From Deltaproteobacteria bacterium RIFOXYD12_FULL_50_9 (GTDB taxonomy: Bacteria; Desulfobacterota; Desulfobulbia; Desulfobulbales; CALZHT01): a stretch of DNA of 12,374 nucleotides. Within the stretch, counting starts at the first letter, position 1, and each line of letters begins with the position of its first letter. The stretch covers positions 9,556 to 21,929 of the forward strand of contig MGTA01000255.1 in assembly GCA_001799225.1 (NCBI GenBank). The letters are read 5' to 3'. This document shows positions 1-5,475 of this stretch, one piece after another. Below the pieces are notes generated by a model that did no database searches, was not told the DNA's origin, and saw nothing but the letters and a program-made list of their open reading frames with translations. A program made the position numbers and the translations under genes.

Positions 1-391
1 AAGCTCCGATACCAAACAAGCCGTAAGGCTCGAAAATTCCGATCGGAATTAGAACCTTTCCGGTTGCTATCACCGGTACGACTTGCAGCTTGGTTTCGCC
101 TGCTTGTGCCGCCGAAGAGCCCTTACTCTCAAAATAGCCGACGCCCAGTTCAACTGCGAACATGGGAAGCAGGTAATGGCCGACTGCGATCTCGCCGGCG
201 CCTCCGGTTTTGCTGTCCAGTCGGGTAGTGCTGCCGCCGTTGTAATTATTAAGATCGTAAGAGTTACTGGGTGAATAGATTCCGCCCTTGAGCACCACAT
301 AGTTTGGTGGTTTATCCTCTGCGGATGCCAGTGTGGTTATACCTATTAAAACGACTGCGAGAACCGGGAATAGAATACTTGACTTTTTCAT
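1..391 (-). CDS. Outer-membrane beta-barrel protein, copy 1 (N-terminal part; runs off the window)
   Basis: A 130-residue open frame starts at the ATG at 391-389 and stays open to the left edge, so the C-terminal half is missing. A Sec signal peptide is visible: a Lys pair, a hydrophobic core and an ASA-ED cleavage site near residue 24. Alternating hydrophobic/polar strands follow, typical of small OmpA/OmpW-like outer-membrane barrels. It aligns with the complete paralogue at 4569-5183 with one short gap; by eye roughly 70% of residues match. Both share the block KGGIYSPSNSYDL and a later PIG-FEPYGL-GIGA segment. An AAGGAG-type ribosome binding site lies just upstream of the ATG. The gene has its own sigma-54 promoter at 558-572, giving a leader of about 155 nt, longer than in copy 2. 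Function beyond an outer-membrane barrel is unknown. Confidence 0.85.
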   Translation of the reverse strand, partial: MKKSSILFPVLAVVLIGITTLASAEDKPPNYVVLKGGIYSPSNSYDLNNYNGGSTTRLDSKTGGAGEIAVGHYLLPMFAVELGVGYFESKGSSAAQAGETKLQVVPVIATGKVLIPIGIFEPYGLFGIGA

Positions 392-557
392 AATTTCTCC
401 TTGAGTTGATATGATGATAAATTTCTTCTCTTGCCAAACTTTTCTGACTATTGGAATTCTCCTGAATAATTTTTACGGTTGACCTCATTTGCATAATAAC
501 AATGCAAAATGTTCAAAAATCACAGCAGTACTCCGGTTTATGTCATGGAGGTACATC

Positions 558-572
558 GCAACTAACGTGCCA
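558..572 (-). promoter_or_regulatory. Sigma-54 (-24/-12) promoter P1 for OMP copy 1
   Basis: On minus the sequence reads TGGCACG-TTAG-TTGC, matching the RpoN consensus TGGCACG-N4-TTGC at every fixed position. The start site should lie about 12 bases past the final C, near 546, roughly 155 nt before the ATG. The identical 15-mer recurs at 5258-5272 and 9193-9207. Confidence 0.85.
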
Positions 573-598
573 GAGAAAACCTGATTGTTCTGAATGTG

Positions 599-611
599 CT
601 ACAGATTGATT
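599..611 (-). promoter_or_regulatory. IHF-like site upstream of P1
   Basis: On minus this reads AATCAATCTGTAG, against the IHF consensus WATCAANNNNTTR, with one mismatch in the TTR part. The bases 5' of AATCAA on the minus strand are T/A rich, as in many IHF sites. Its distance from the sigma-54 promoter is the same as at P2 and within one base of P3. IHF commonly bends DNA between the activator site and a sigma-54 promoter, so the placement is sensible; binding is inferred. Confidence 0.5.
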
Positions 612-660
612 TTACAGGAAAAAATTGAAAGACAGCTTACAGAGTGCTGAGAAAAACCTC

Positions 661-710
661 AGTGAAATCCGTCAGGTTTAACATAACCGCCAAATACGAC
701 GGACATTGTT
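661..710. promoter_or_regulatory. Candidate upstream activator site for P1
   Basis: This block matches 5361-5410 at about 38 of 50 positions without gaps. It lies exactly as far from its sigma-54 promoter as that copy does (an offset of 4700 holds for both elements). The dyad arms are tccgtc (668-673) and gacgga (698-703), around a strongly conserved centre, cataaccgcca. An enhancer site for an NtrC-type activator is expected about 100 bp upstream of a -24/-12 promoter. It might instead be a decayed copy of the terminator seen at 5350-5411, since a run of five A (T on minus) also flanks it at 652-656. Confidence 0.4.
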
Positions 711-737
711 ACGGGGAAAAGCATCTATGCATTAAAT

Positions 738-772
738 CAAGGCAGGCAAAAGGGGACCTCCTGTCTGCCTTG
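738..772 (-). terminator. Putative terminator of the cti operon
   Basis: The arms at 738-747 (caaggcaggc) and 763-772 (gtctgccttg) pair over 10 bases with one wobble, around a 15-base loop. The hairpin starts 4 bases after the cti stop codon. Only a weak T stretch (ATTT) follows on minus, so termination may be inefficient. The fold is plain; the function is inferred. Confidence 0.5.
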
Positions 773-775
773 TTT

Positions 776-3133
776 CTATTGGGCGTTGTAGTAGTAACGA
801 TTCAGATCAAAAAGCCCGCCCCGGACAGGTTCATCTTCATAAAAGCGCTGCTGAAACCAATCATAGGCGTCCCACAATCTATCATCTGCCCGGTTTATGC
901 CATACTTGGCGAGTCGCTCCATGCTCTGCGGACTACTCTTAAAATTGCCCAGAAGGTCAAAGAAATCCGGCAGATCTTCCTCCCGGACGTCAATAAAATA
1001 GTTCGGATAGGAGCCAATGAGACCGGGGATAAAATCGGCACTGTCTTTTGCCGGATTTAGTCGGCCATCTTCATTGAGAAGGAAAGCGACATTGTCATGC
1101 CAGCGATTGATAACAATTGAACCCGCAATATCCTTGCCGTTCTTCAGGCGTATTCTTACATAGGCGAGATTGGCGTTGTGCTCATTAAACAGGGAAAAGA
1201 ATGGTGTGCCTGGCTGAAAGAGAGACGTAAACGCCCGCAGATAGTCGTCTCTTGTTGCATATTTTTCCGGCATGCGCGGATAAGCGACTCCGGCCGATAG
1301 ATAGTTAATGGGATCAAACATGATCTCTGTTGCCGGCAGCAGGTGCTTGTTGACAAGATATTCCATGAATTCGCGTTTCGGTTCACCTGTTGCAAAGGGT
1401 ATTTTCGCCGGCAGGGTTGACGGGTAGTAGTGCATCTTCTTGAGCTCTACACCTATATACCATGACTGCATGAGCTCCTGCCGATTTTCCGGGGGCAGAA
1501 AATTAAGAAAGGAGCTCTCCCCTTCGACGCGCAGCGCATCCATGTAGAGACGGAGGGCCAGGTGATGACCGGCCGTGCCATACACATCGAATCCGGCAAC
1601 GAGTGCGTAATAAATGCGTTCGAGCAATGGATAATCAAGGACCCAGATGGTTTTCGGCAGATTTCCCAGCACACCCTTGTGCACGGAGGCGCTGTCAAAG
1701 TGGCGATAGATGGTGAGCACCGGTGCATCTGAGGCACGATTGCCCTTCCAGATAAACTCATAGCCGAGCCCGGCATAGTTGTGCGATGCATAGTAATCCT
1801 GACGAGCCCGGTAAAACTCAACTGCGGCTTTTCCGTATTCATCGGTCAACGTCGAAACGATTTGCTGGTTACTTCCCTGTTCAATGGGCATCCTCAGCTT
1901 GTCGCTGTACAGCTTCAGAAAACCGGGATACTGGATGCTCAGATCATGATCAGGGTCCATGAACATGACCCAGAAATGATCATCGATCACATTGAGAGCG
2001 ATCTGGCCTTTGCAGACCGGGCCCTGGATAAAGGTCCCGATCGAGTAAAGGACATTATCCAGCAGAAACCGGTAGCGTGAGCGCGGCGGGATCTGCTCGA
2101 AGGCCACAAACGGATTGGCGCTCAATTTCTGATCATAGCCAACCCGGTGCGGTGTCTGCAACCACTCGGGCTGGATGAAAAGTTCTTCGAATCGCTGAAG
2201 TTGAGCATCATCAAGATTAAAGACCATATGGGTCTTATGGACGATGGTGGAGTAAATCTTTCTGAAGCGATAGTAGACCTGTTCAACACCAGGGTCATCA
2301 TAGGGCCGCACGGTGGGGATCAGATCAATGGGCTGACCGGGTGCGGTCTTTGAGCGGACCATCTCATAATATTCGTTGGTCGGTGTCCCGAATTTCAGAT
2401 GCGCCAGAAAGAGATGCTCATAGAGGTAACGGGCCGTCATGGCATGCTTGGCATCATCCTGATTAAAAAACATTTCCCACTGCCGGATGGCAAGAGCGTC
2501 ACTGGCTTTCGGGGTGGTCAATTCGGTCTGCTGGGCGACACTGGGGCCCTTGGCGCCTTGTACCAGCCAGCCGGCGATGATCTCGAACTCTGCCTGTTTG
2601 AGCGGCGGAAAGCCATATGGCATGCCGCGATTGGGGTGCTTCTCCAGGTATCCGCCCAGCTCATTACGGTTTTCGGAACAGGTCAGCTCGTCTGTTTCAG
2701 GACTGTACTCTCCAACGCTTTTGGGATTCTTCATCTTATGTGAGAGCAGTTGAATCATGACCGAATCATTCCAGCCGTTCGCAACAGTACTCTCGGTAAT
2801 GCTGAAGAACTCCTTTTTGCGCCACTCCCCGGTTGATTGCGCATCAGTAAAGAGGCGGGTCGGGTCCATGGCGGTCAGGCGCGTTGAGTTATAAATGGCC
2901 CGTTTCGTAGCACCGCGGTCCGCACCCTCAAAGGAATCGAGCTTCAGTTGGCAGGGCGAATTGTAGCAGGAGTGACATACCGTGCAGCGTTTGTCGAGAA
3001 GGGGCTTTACCTCCTTCGGATAATCAATTGTTCTGGTCGGAATTTGCACCTGAACCGGAGGCGGCGCTTTAGCGACACATCCGGCGACAATGGAAACGGC
3101 TATTAACAAAAGAAGAACGGCTATCAATTTCAT
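776..3133 (-). CDS. cti: Fatty acid cis/trans isomerase (Cti), haem-binding lipoprotein
   Basis: At 785 residues this has the full length of the Cti family (about 770-790). Cti is a periplasmic c-type cytochrome-like enzyme that converts cis to trans double bonds in membrane phospholipid acyl chains without moving them, which rapidly stiffens the membrane under solvent, heat or toxic stress. Seen here: a signal peptide with a lipobox (VAGC, Cys19), so the protein is probably lipidated, and a haem c motif CTVCH at residues 50-54 followed by two further Cys (HSCYNSPC), as in the family. The rest has the expected Cti character, including the long catalytic region rich in Tyr, Phe and Trp. It starts 21 bases after the eRF1-like gene with only a weak purine-rich ribosome binding site, so it may depend on coupling. 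It is the last gene of the run begun by the barrel gene at 5183. Cti is often described as constitutive in Pseudomonas; sigma-54 control here would be unusual and is inferred. Confidence 0.9.
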   Translation of the reverse strand: MKLIAVLLLLIAVSIVAGCVAKAPPPVQVQIPTRTIDYPKEVKPLLDKRCTVCHSCYNSPCQLKLDSFEGADRGATKRAIYNSTRLTAMDPTRLFTDAQSTGEWRKKEFFSITESTVANGWNDSVMIQLLSHKMKNPKSVGEYSPETDELTCSENRNELGGYLEKHPNRGMPYGFPPLKQAEFEIIAGWLVQGAKGPSVAQQTELTTPKASDALAIRQWEMFFNQDDAKHAMTARYLYEHLFLAHLKFGTPTNEYYEMVRSKTAPGQPIDLIPTVRPYDDPGVEQVYYRFRKIYSTIVHKTHMVFNLDDAQLQRFEELFIQPEWLQTPHRVGYDQKLSANPFVAFEQIPPRSRYRFLLDNVLYSIGTFIQGPVCKGQIALNVIDDHFWVMFMDPDHDLSIQYPGFLKLYSDKLRMPIEQGSNQQIVSTLTDEYGKAAVEFYRARQDYYASHNYAGLGYEFIWKGNRASDAPVLTIYRHFDSASVHKGVLGNLPKTIWVLDYPLLERIYYALVAGFDVYGTAGHHLALRLYMDALRVEGESSFLNFLPPENRQELMQSWYIGVELKKMHYYPSTLPAKIPFATGEPKREFMEYLVNKHLLPATEIMFDPINYLSAGVAYPRMPEKYATRDDYLRAFTSLFQPGTPFFSLFNEHNANLAYVRIRLKNGKDIAGSIVINRWHDNVAFLLNEDGRLNPAKDSADFIPGLIGSYPNYFIDVREEDLPDFFDLLGNFKSSPQSMERLAKYGINRADDRLWDAYDWFQQRFYEDEPVRGGLFDLNRYYYNAQ

Positions 3134-3154
3134 AAATACTCTTTTCTCGCAGCT

Positions 3155-3559
3155 CTACTTTTGAAAATACTCCCGGACTTTTGCCACAATCTGGGGATCA
3201 GTCATATCGTCAACTGTTTCGACAGCCTTGATGTGGTCACCCAGCTTATCTTTTTCGAAACGTTTTTTGAGTTCACCCTTAGCCTCGCCAGGGCCAAAAA
3301 TTAAAATCGATTCGATGTCACGAATAGCGGCAATGACCTCGTCGTAGTAGTTATTGAGTTGGCCCGTAAACTTCCTCTGCCGGCTATCGTCTGCTTGTGC
3401 CATCTGATCTTCATAGGGGAGCGTCGAACGTTCACCGGCAAACCTGCCGGGCTGCTTTTCCACATTTGATTCGATTACTCTTGTTTCTTCCATCTTATCC
3501 GAAACCACCACTATCACGGCTTTACGATGGTCAATCCACAACCCCGCTATCTTTTTCAT
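3155..3559 (-). CDS. Small eRF1/pelota-domain-like (translational machinery / host-attachment type) protein
   Basis: A 134-residue soluble protein. The N-terminus has the strand-rich segment GLWIDHRKAVIV (residues 6-17). The C-terminal half carries SILIFGPGEAKGELKKRF (84-101), the glycine-rich signature of bacterial proteins related to eRF1 domain 3/pelota, often annotated as 'translational machinery protein' or 'host attachment protein'. The middle (about 35-70) is polar and probably flexible. The start is set by a strong GAAAGGAGG site a few bases before the ATG at 3559-3557. It sits 33 bases after the Usp remnant and 21 bases before cti, so it is almost surely co-transcribed. In related bacteria such genes sit among general stress genes; a role in ribosome rescue is a family-based guess. 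No catalytic residues can be pointed to. Confidence 0.65.
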   Translation of the reverse strand: MKKIAGLWIDHRKAVIVVVSDKMEETRVIESNVEKQPGRFAGERSTLPYEDQMAQADDSRQRKFTGQLNNYYDEVIAAIRDIESILIFGPGEAKGELKKRFEKDKLGDHIKAVETVDDMTDPQIVAKVREYFQK

Positions 3560-3592
3560 TAAATCCTCCTTTCCGGATTGAATGGATTTTAT

Positions 3593-3706
3593 CTAGACCT
3601 GGCCGGGCTCCTGTTTTACCAGCAGGATCGAACAGGGCATCTGTATCGCTCTTCTACTGGATTGAATCATTCTAGTGACAACAAGAATTCGTTTATATTC
3701 ATTCAT
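3593..3706 (-). pseudogene. Internally deleted universal stress protein (UspA) remnant, 37-aa frame
   Basis: A 37-codon frame with a good CAGGAG ribosome binding site begins at the ATG at 3706-3704 and ends at TAG 3595-3593. Its first part, MNEYKRILVVTRM, looks like the first beta strand and loop of a Usp-fold protein. Its last part, MPCSILLVKQEPG, looks like the final strand of the same fold (family pattern PCsvLvVk). Normal Usp proteins are about 140-160 residues, so roughly 110 residues of the middle, including the ATP-binding GxxGx9GS loop, are absent while the reading frame is kept. It lies in the stress operon between the sll1863-like and eRF1-like genes. It could be a decayed usp gene or a small peptide still translated; a sequencing or assembly deletion is less likely but possible. 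Confidence 0.6.
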
Positions 3707-3818
3707 CACAAAACTCCTGAAGGCAGGTGGCGACAAGCAGCAGAACAGTTTTTTAATCCTCTGATTTCAAGCCGACAAGGGGCGTAAAACCTCAAGCCGA
3801 TCCGTTAAACGTTCTTGC

Positions 3819-4109
3819 TTATTTAAACTTTTTAGCCGCTTTGTGAAATGCTGTTACAACCTCTTCCCAGGCCTTTTCTGCGCCTGTTTTGAGATCTTCC
3901 CATGCTTCATCACCGGAGGCCTTCAGTTCGTGCAATTTTGCCCTGACATCATCTTGACTGCGTTGAAGAGCTTCAATATTTTTATAGAACTCAATCTTTG
4001 CCTCGGCCTTGGCCTTGTCCGCCCTGGCCTTGAACAGAGCAATCTGGGCGCTCCATACATCCAACTGTGCATCGAGCTTCTCTTCATAAGCCTTTCGTTT
4101 ATCCTGCAT
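3819..4109 (-). CDS. sll1863-family coiled-coil stress protein
   Basis: A 96-residue, highly charged, all-helical protein with no signal peptide or membrane segment. Heptad-like spacing of Ala/Leu/Ile runs from about residue 8 to 65 (KLDAQLDVWSAQIALFKAR, then the KAKAEAKIEFYKNIEAL region). The C-terminus has the family-like ending ASGDEAWEDLKTGAEKAW followed by a basic helix, as in small proteins annotated as the sll1863 stress-response family. Its ATG overlaps the previous gene by 11 bases, and its ribosome binding site (AAAGGAGG) lies inside that gene's last codons, so the two are translationally coupled. The molecular role is unknown; the family link rests on pattern memory. Confidence 0.7.
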   Translation of the reverse strand: MQDKRKAYEEKLDAQLDVWSAQIALFKARADKAKAEAKIEFYKNIEALQRSQDDVRAKLHELKASGDEAWEDLKTGAEKAWEEVVTAFHKAAKKFK

Positions 4110-4365
4110 ACCGACCTCCTTTGATTATAACTTTTTGCCGCCTGTCAATTATTTTGCCCCCTGCAATCAACAATAAAATGCCGCCTTGAAGCGCAGCAGC
4201 TCCCCCGAGCAACGGCAAGGGAAACGTATTCGTATTACCTGCACTCATCCGGACTGGTCCGTTATCATCGACATTTTCCCTGGTGGTGTAGGTGGCGCCC
4301 TGATAAGCTAACGTGACGATTCCGATTATTGTAAAGATGATACCTGTAAACGTATACCCTCTCAT
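4099..4365 (-). CDS. Small two-helix membrane protein of unknown function
   Basis: An 88-residue inner-membrane protein. The first hydrophobic helix spans about residues 5-22 (FTGIIFTIIGIVTLAYQG); a polar segment follows with the pattern TYTTREN-DDNGPV-M. The second helix spans about 48-68 (PLPLLGGAAALQGGILLLIA), and the tail is basic. Small proteins with the pattern YQG-TYTTRE-x-DxGP recur in bacterial stress clusters, but I know no function. It starts with AAGGAG 4 bases before the ATG, 20 bases after the 45-aa peptide gene, and overlaps the next gene. It is clearly an operon member. Confidence 0.75.
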   Translation of the reverse strand: MRGYTFTGIIFTIIGIVTLAYQGATYTTRENVDDNGPVRMSAGNTNTFPLPLLGGAAALQGGILLLIAGGKIIDRRQKVIIKGGRYAG

Positions 4366-4385
4366 TCAGCTCCTTCTTTACACTG

Positions 4386-4523
4386 TCAATCTGCCTGGGT
4401 TGGCTGCGCCATACTGACTTTTTCTATTTTTTGTTTTGCTGATTTCTTCTCACCCTTTTTCATGTGCATCTTTTTCATTTTCACAAATTGTTCGTCCGTT
4501 AAAATAGACTGTATAACTTTCAT
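4386..4523 (-). CDS. 45-aa basic peptide with an LTxEQ-like motif
   Basis: A 45-codon frame from the ATG at 4523-4521 to TGA at 4388-4386 has a GGGAGA ribosome binding site 7 bases upstream and fills the gap between the barrel gene and the membrane-protein gene. The peptide begins MKVIQSILTDEQFVKMKKM and is rich in Lys and Met. The segment ILTDEQFVKM resembles the LTxxQ motif region of the periplasmic chaperones Spy/CpxP, but there is no signal peptide and the length is far below theirs (about 150). It could therefore be a fragment of such a gene or an unrelated small protein. Spacing and the ribosome binding site support translation; function is unknown. Confidence 0.55.
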   Translation of the reverse strand: MKVIQSILTDEQFVKMKKMHMKKGEKKSAKQKIEKVSMAQPTQAD

Positions 4524-4568
4524 TGCGTGTTCTCCCGGTTAATGAATGTTAATAGTTATAAAACTCTC

Positions 4569-5183
4569 TCAATACCTGAATCCGATATTGGCGGTCGTAA
4601 TAAACCCGTCGAGATTGACATCCTGGCCATCGAATGAAGGTTCGGCCCAGAGGTATTTCACTTCAAGTCCGGCGAACATGTTCTCCTTGAAATTATAACT
4701 GCAGCCTACTCCGGCATGAAATCCAAAGACGATTTCCGTGGAATCCCCGGAACTGCTGGTATTGCCGTCCACTTCCAGTTTGGCAATATAAGCCCCGATT
4801 CCCCACAAGCCATAAGGCTCAAACTGGCCGATCGGGATTAAAATCTTGCCGGTCGCAACCAACGGTACTACTTGCAGTTTAGCATCGCCGCTACCTGCCG
4901 CCGCCGAGCCCTTACTTGCAAAGTAGCCTGCTTCCATTTCAATGGCAAAATTTGGAAGAAAATATCGACCGGCTGCGACTTCACCGGCAAACCCGGTTTC
5001 ACTGTCCAGGCTGGTCCTGCTGCCATTGTTATAATTTTGAAGGTCATAAGAGTTGCTGGGCGAATAGATTCCGCCCTTGAGCATCACATAGTTGGCATAA
5101 TTATCTTCTGCGGATGCCGGGGTGACGGTAATTCCCAATAAAGCTGTGGCCAGAACCACGGATAGAATACTTGTCGTCTTCAT
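4569..5183 (-). CDS. Outer-membrane beta-barrel protein, copy 2
   Basis: A complete 204-residue protein with a Sec signal peptide (cleavage after PASA, about residue 25) and about 180 residues of alternating strands, consistent with an eight-stranded OmpA/OmpW-like barrel. The last residues, ANIGFRY, end in the aromatic residue expected for recognition by the BAM complex. A CAAGGAG ribosome binding site lies upstream of the ATG at 5183-5181. It is the first gene of the minus-strand run leading to cti and is driven by the sigma-54 promoter at 5258-5272, with a leader of about 63 nt. It is the paralogue of the partial gene at 1-391. The substrate or ligand is unknown; barrels of this size can be pores, receptors or structural proteins. 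Confidence 0.88.
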   Translation of the reverse strand: MKTTSILSVVLATALLGITVTPASAEDNYANYVMLKGGIYSPSNSYDLQNYNNGSRTSLDSETGFAGEVAAGRYFLPNFAIEMEAGYFASKGSAAAGSGDAKLQVVPLVATGKILIPIGQFEPYGLWGIGAYIAKLEVDGNTSSSGDSTEIVFGFHAGVGCSYNFKENMFAGLEVKYLWAEPSFDGQDVNLDGFITTANIGFRY

Positions 5184-5257
5184 AAGTTCTCCTTGAAAGT
5201 TAAGATGATAAATTTCTTCAATGCTTAATTTGTCCGACTGTTAAAACATATGACATC

Positions 5258-5272
5258 GCAACTAACGTGCCA
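5258..5272 (-). promoter_or_regulatory. Sigma-54 (-24/-12) promoter P2 for the OMP-to-cti operon
   Basis: Minus reads TGGCACG-TTAG-TTGC, a full match to the RpoN consensus core. The predicted start near 5246 leaves a leader of about 63 nt before the barrel ATG. Identity with P1 extends a few bases beyond the 15-mer on both sides (553-574 equals 5253-5274). Confidence 0.87.
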
Positions 5273-5298
5273 GAAAAAAATTACAGCCAACAAAAACA

Positions 5299-5311
5299 TA
5301 ACGGGTTGATT
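5299..5311 (-). promoter_or_regulatory. IHF-like site upstream of P2
   Basis: Minus reads AATCAACCCGTTA, an exact match to WATCAANNNNTTR. It is 48 bases from the promoter when measured at TTGATT, the same as at P1. The following plus-strand bases, TTGATTGTAC, are identical at P3. Binding by IHF is inferred. Confidence 0.6.
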
Positions 5312-5349
5312 GTACAGCTGAAAATTAGAAGAAAAGGTGAACTGCAAAG

Positions 5350-5411
5350 AAAAAAACCACAACGGAATCCGTCATGTTTGGCATAACCGCCATATATGAC
5401 GGATTCCGTTG
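5350..5411 (-). terminator. Rho-independent terminator of the kinase gene, overlapping a candidate activator site for P2
   Basis: A perfect 16-bp inverted repeat (5360-5375 and 5396-5411) with a 20-base loop is followed on minus by TGG and seven T. It begins about 65 bases after the kinase stop codon, so it fits an intrinsic terminator. The same stretch also resembles 661-710 at matching distance from its sigma-54 promoter, with the centre cataaccgcca kept while the stem is not. That suggests a protein-binding role as well. The terminator fold is seen; the activator role is inferred. Confidence 0.7.
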
Positions 5412-5475
5412 AAGCAAACACCAGAAAATCATACTCCAATAGTGAAAATTCACGGCTGTGGGCACGATTGAGTTA

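Larger units (their letters stand above)
392..775. other. Intergenic control region between cti and OMP copy 1
   Basis: This stretch of 384 bases holds no convincing gene. Read on minus it contains, in order, the putative cti terminator hairpin (738-772), a candidate activator site (661-710), an IHF-like site (599-611), a sigma-54 promoter (558-572) and a leader of about 155 nt. Inside the leader, the arms tttgcat (488-494) and atgcaaa (502-508) form a 7-bp inverted repeat with a 7-base loop, which could fold in the mRNA. A minus frame at 312-494 overlaps the barrel gene's start and has no protein-like features, so I do not count it as a gene. Confidence 0.6.

Noticed and set aside
312..494. 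Minus frame of 60 codons in the leader of OMP copy 1, as a possible leader peptide
   Set aside because: It overlaps the barrel gene's start and signal-peptide codons in another frame, has no clear ribosome binding site and no counterpart in copy 2.
644..1060. Plus-strand frame of 138 codons
   Set aside because: Most of it is antisense to the C-terminal part of cti, and the rest covers the terminator and dyad. There is no ribosome binding site and no protein-like composition.
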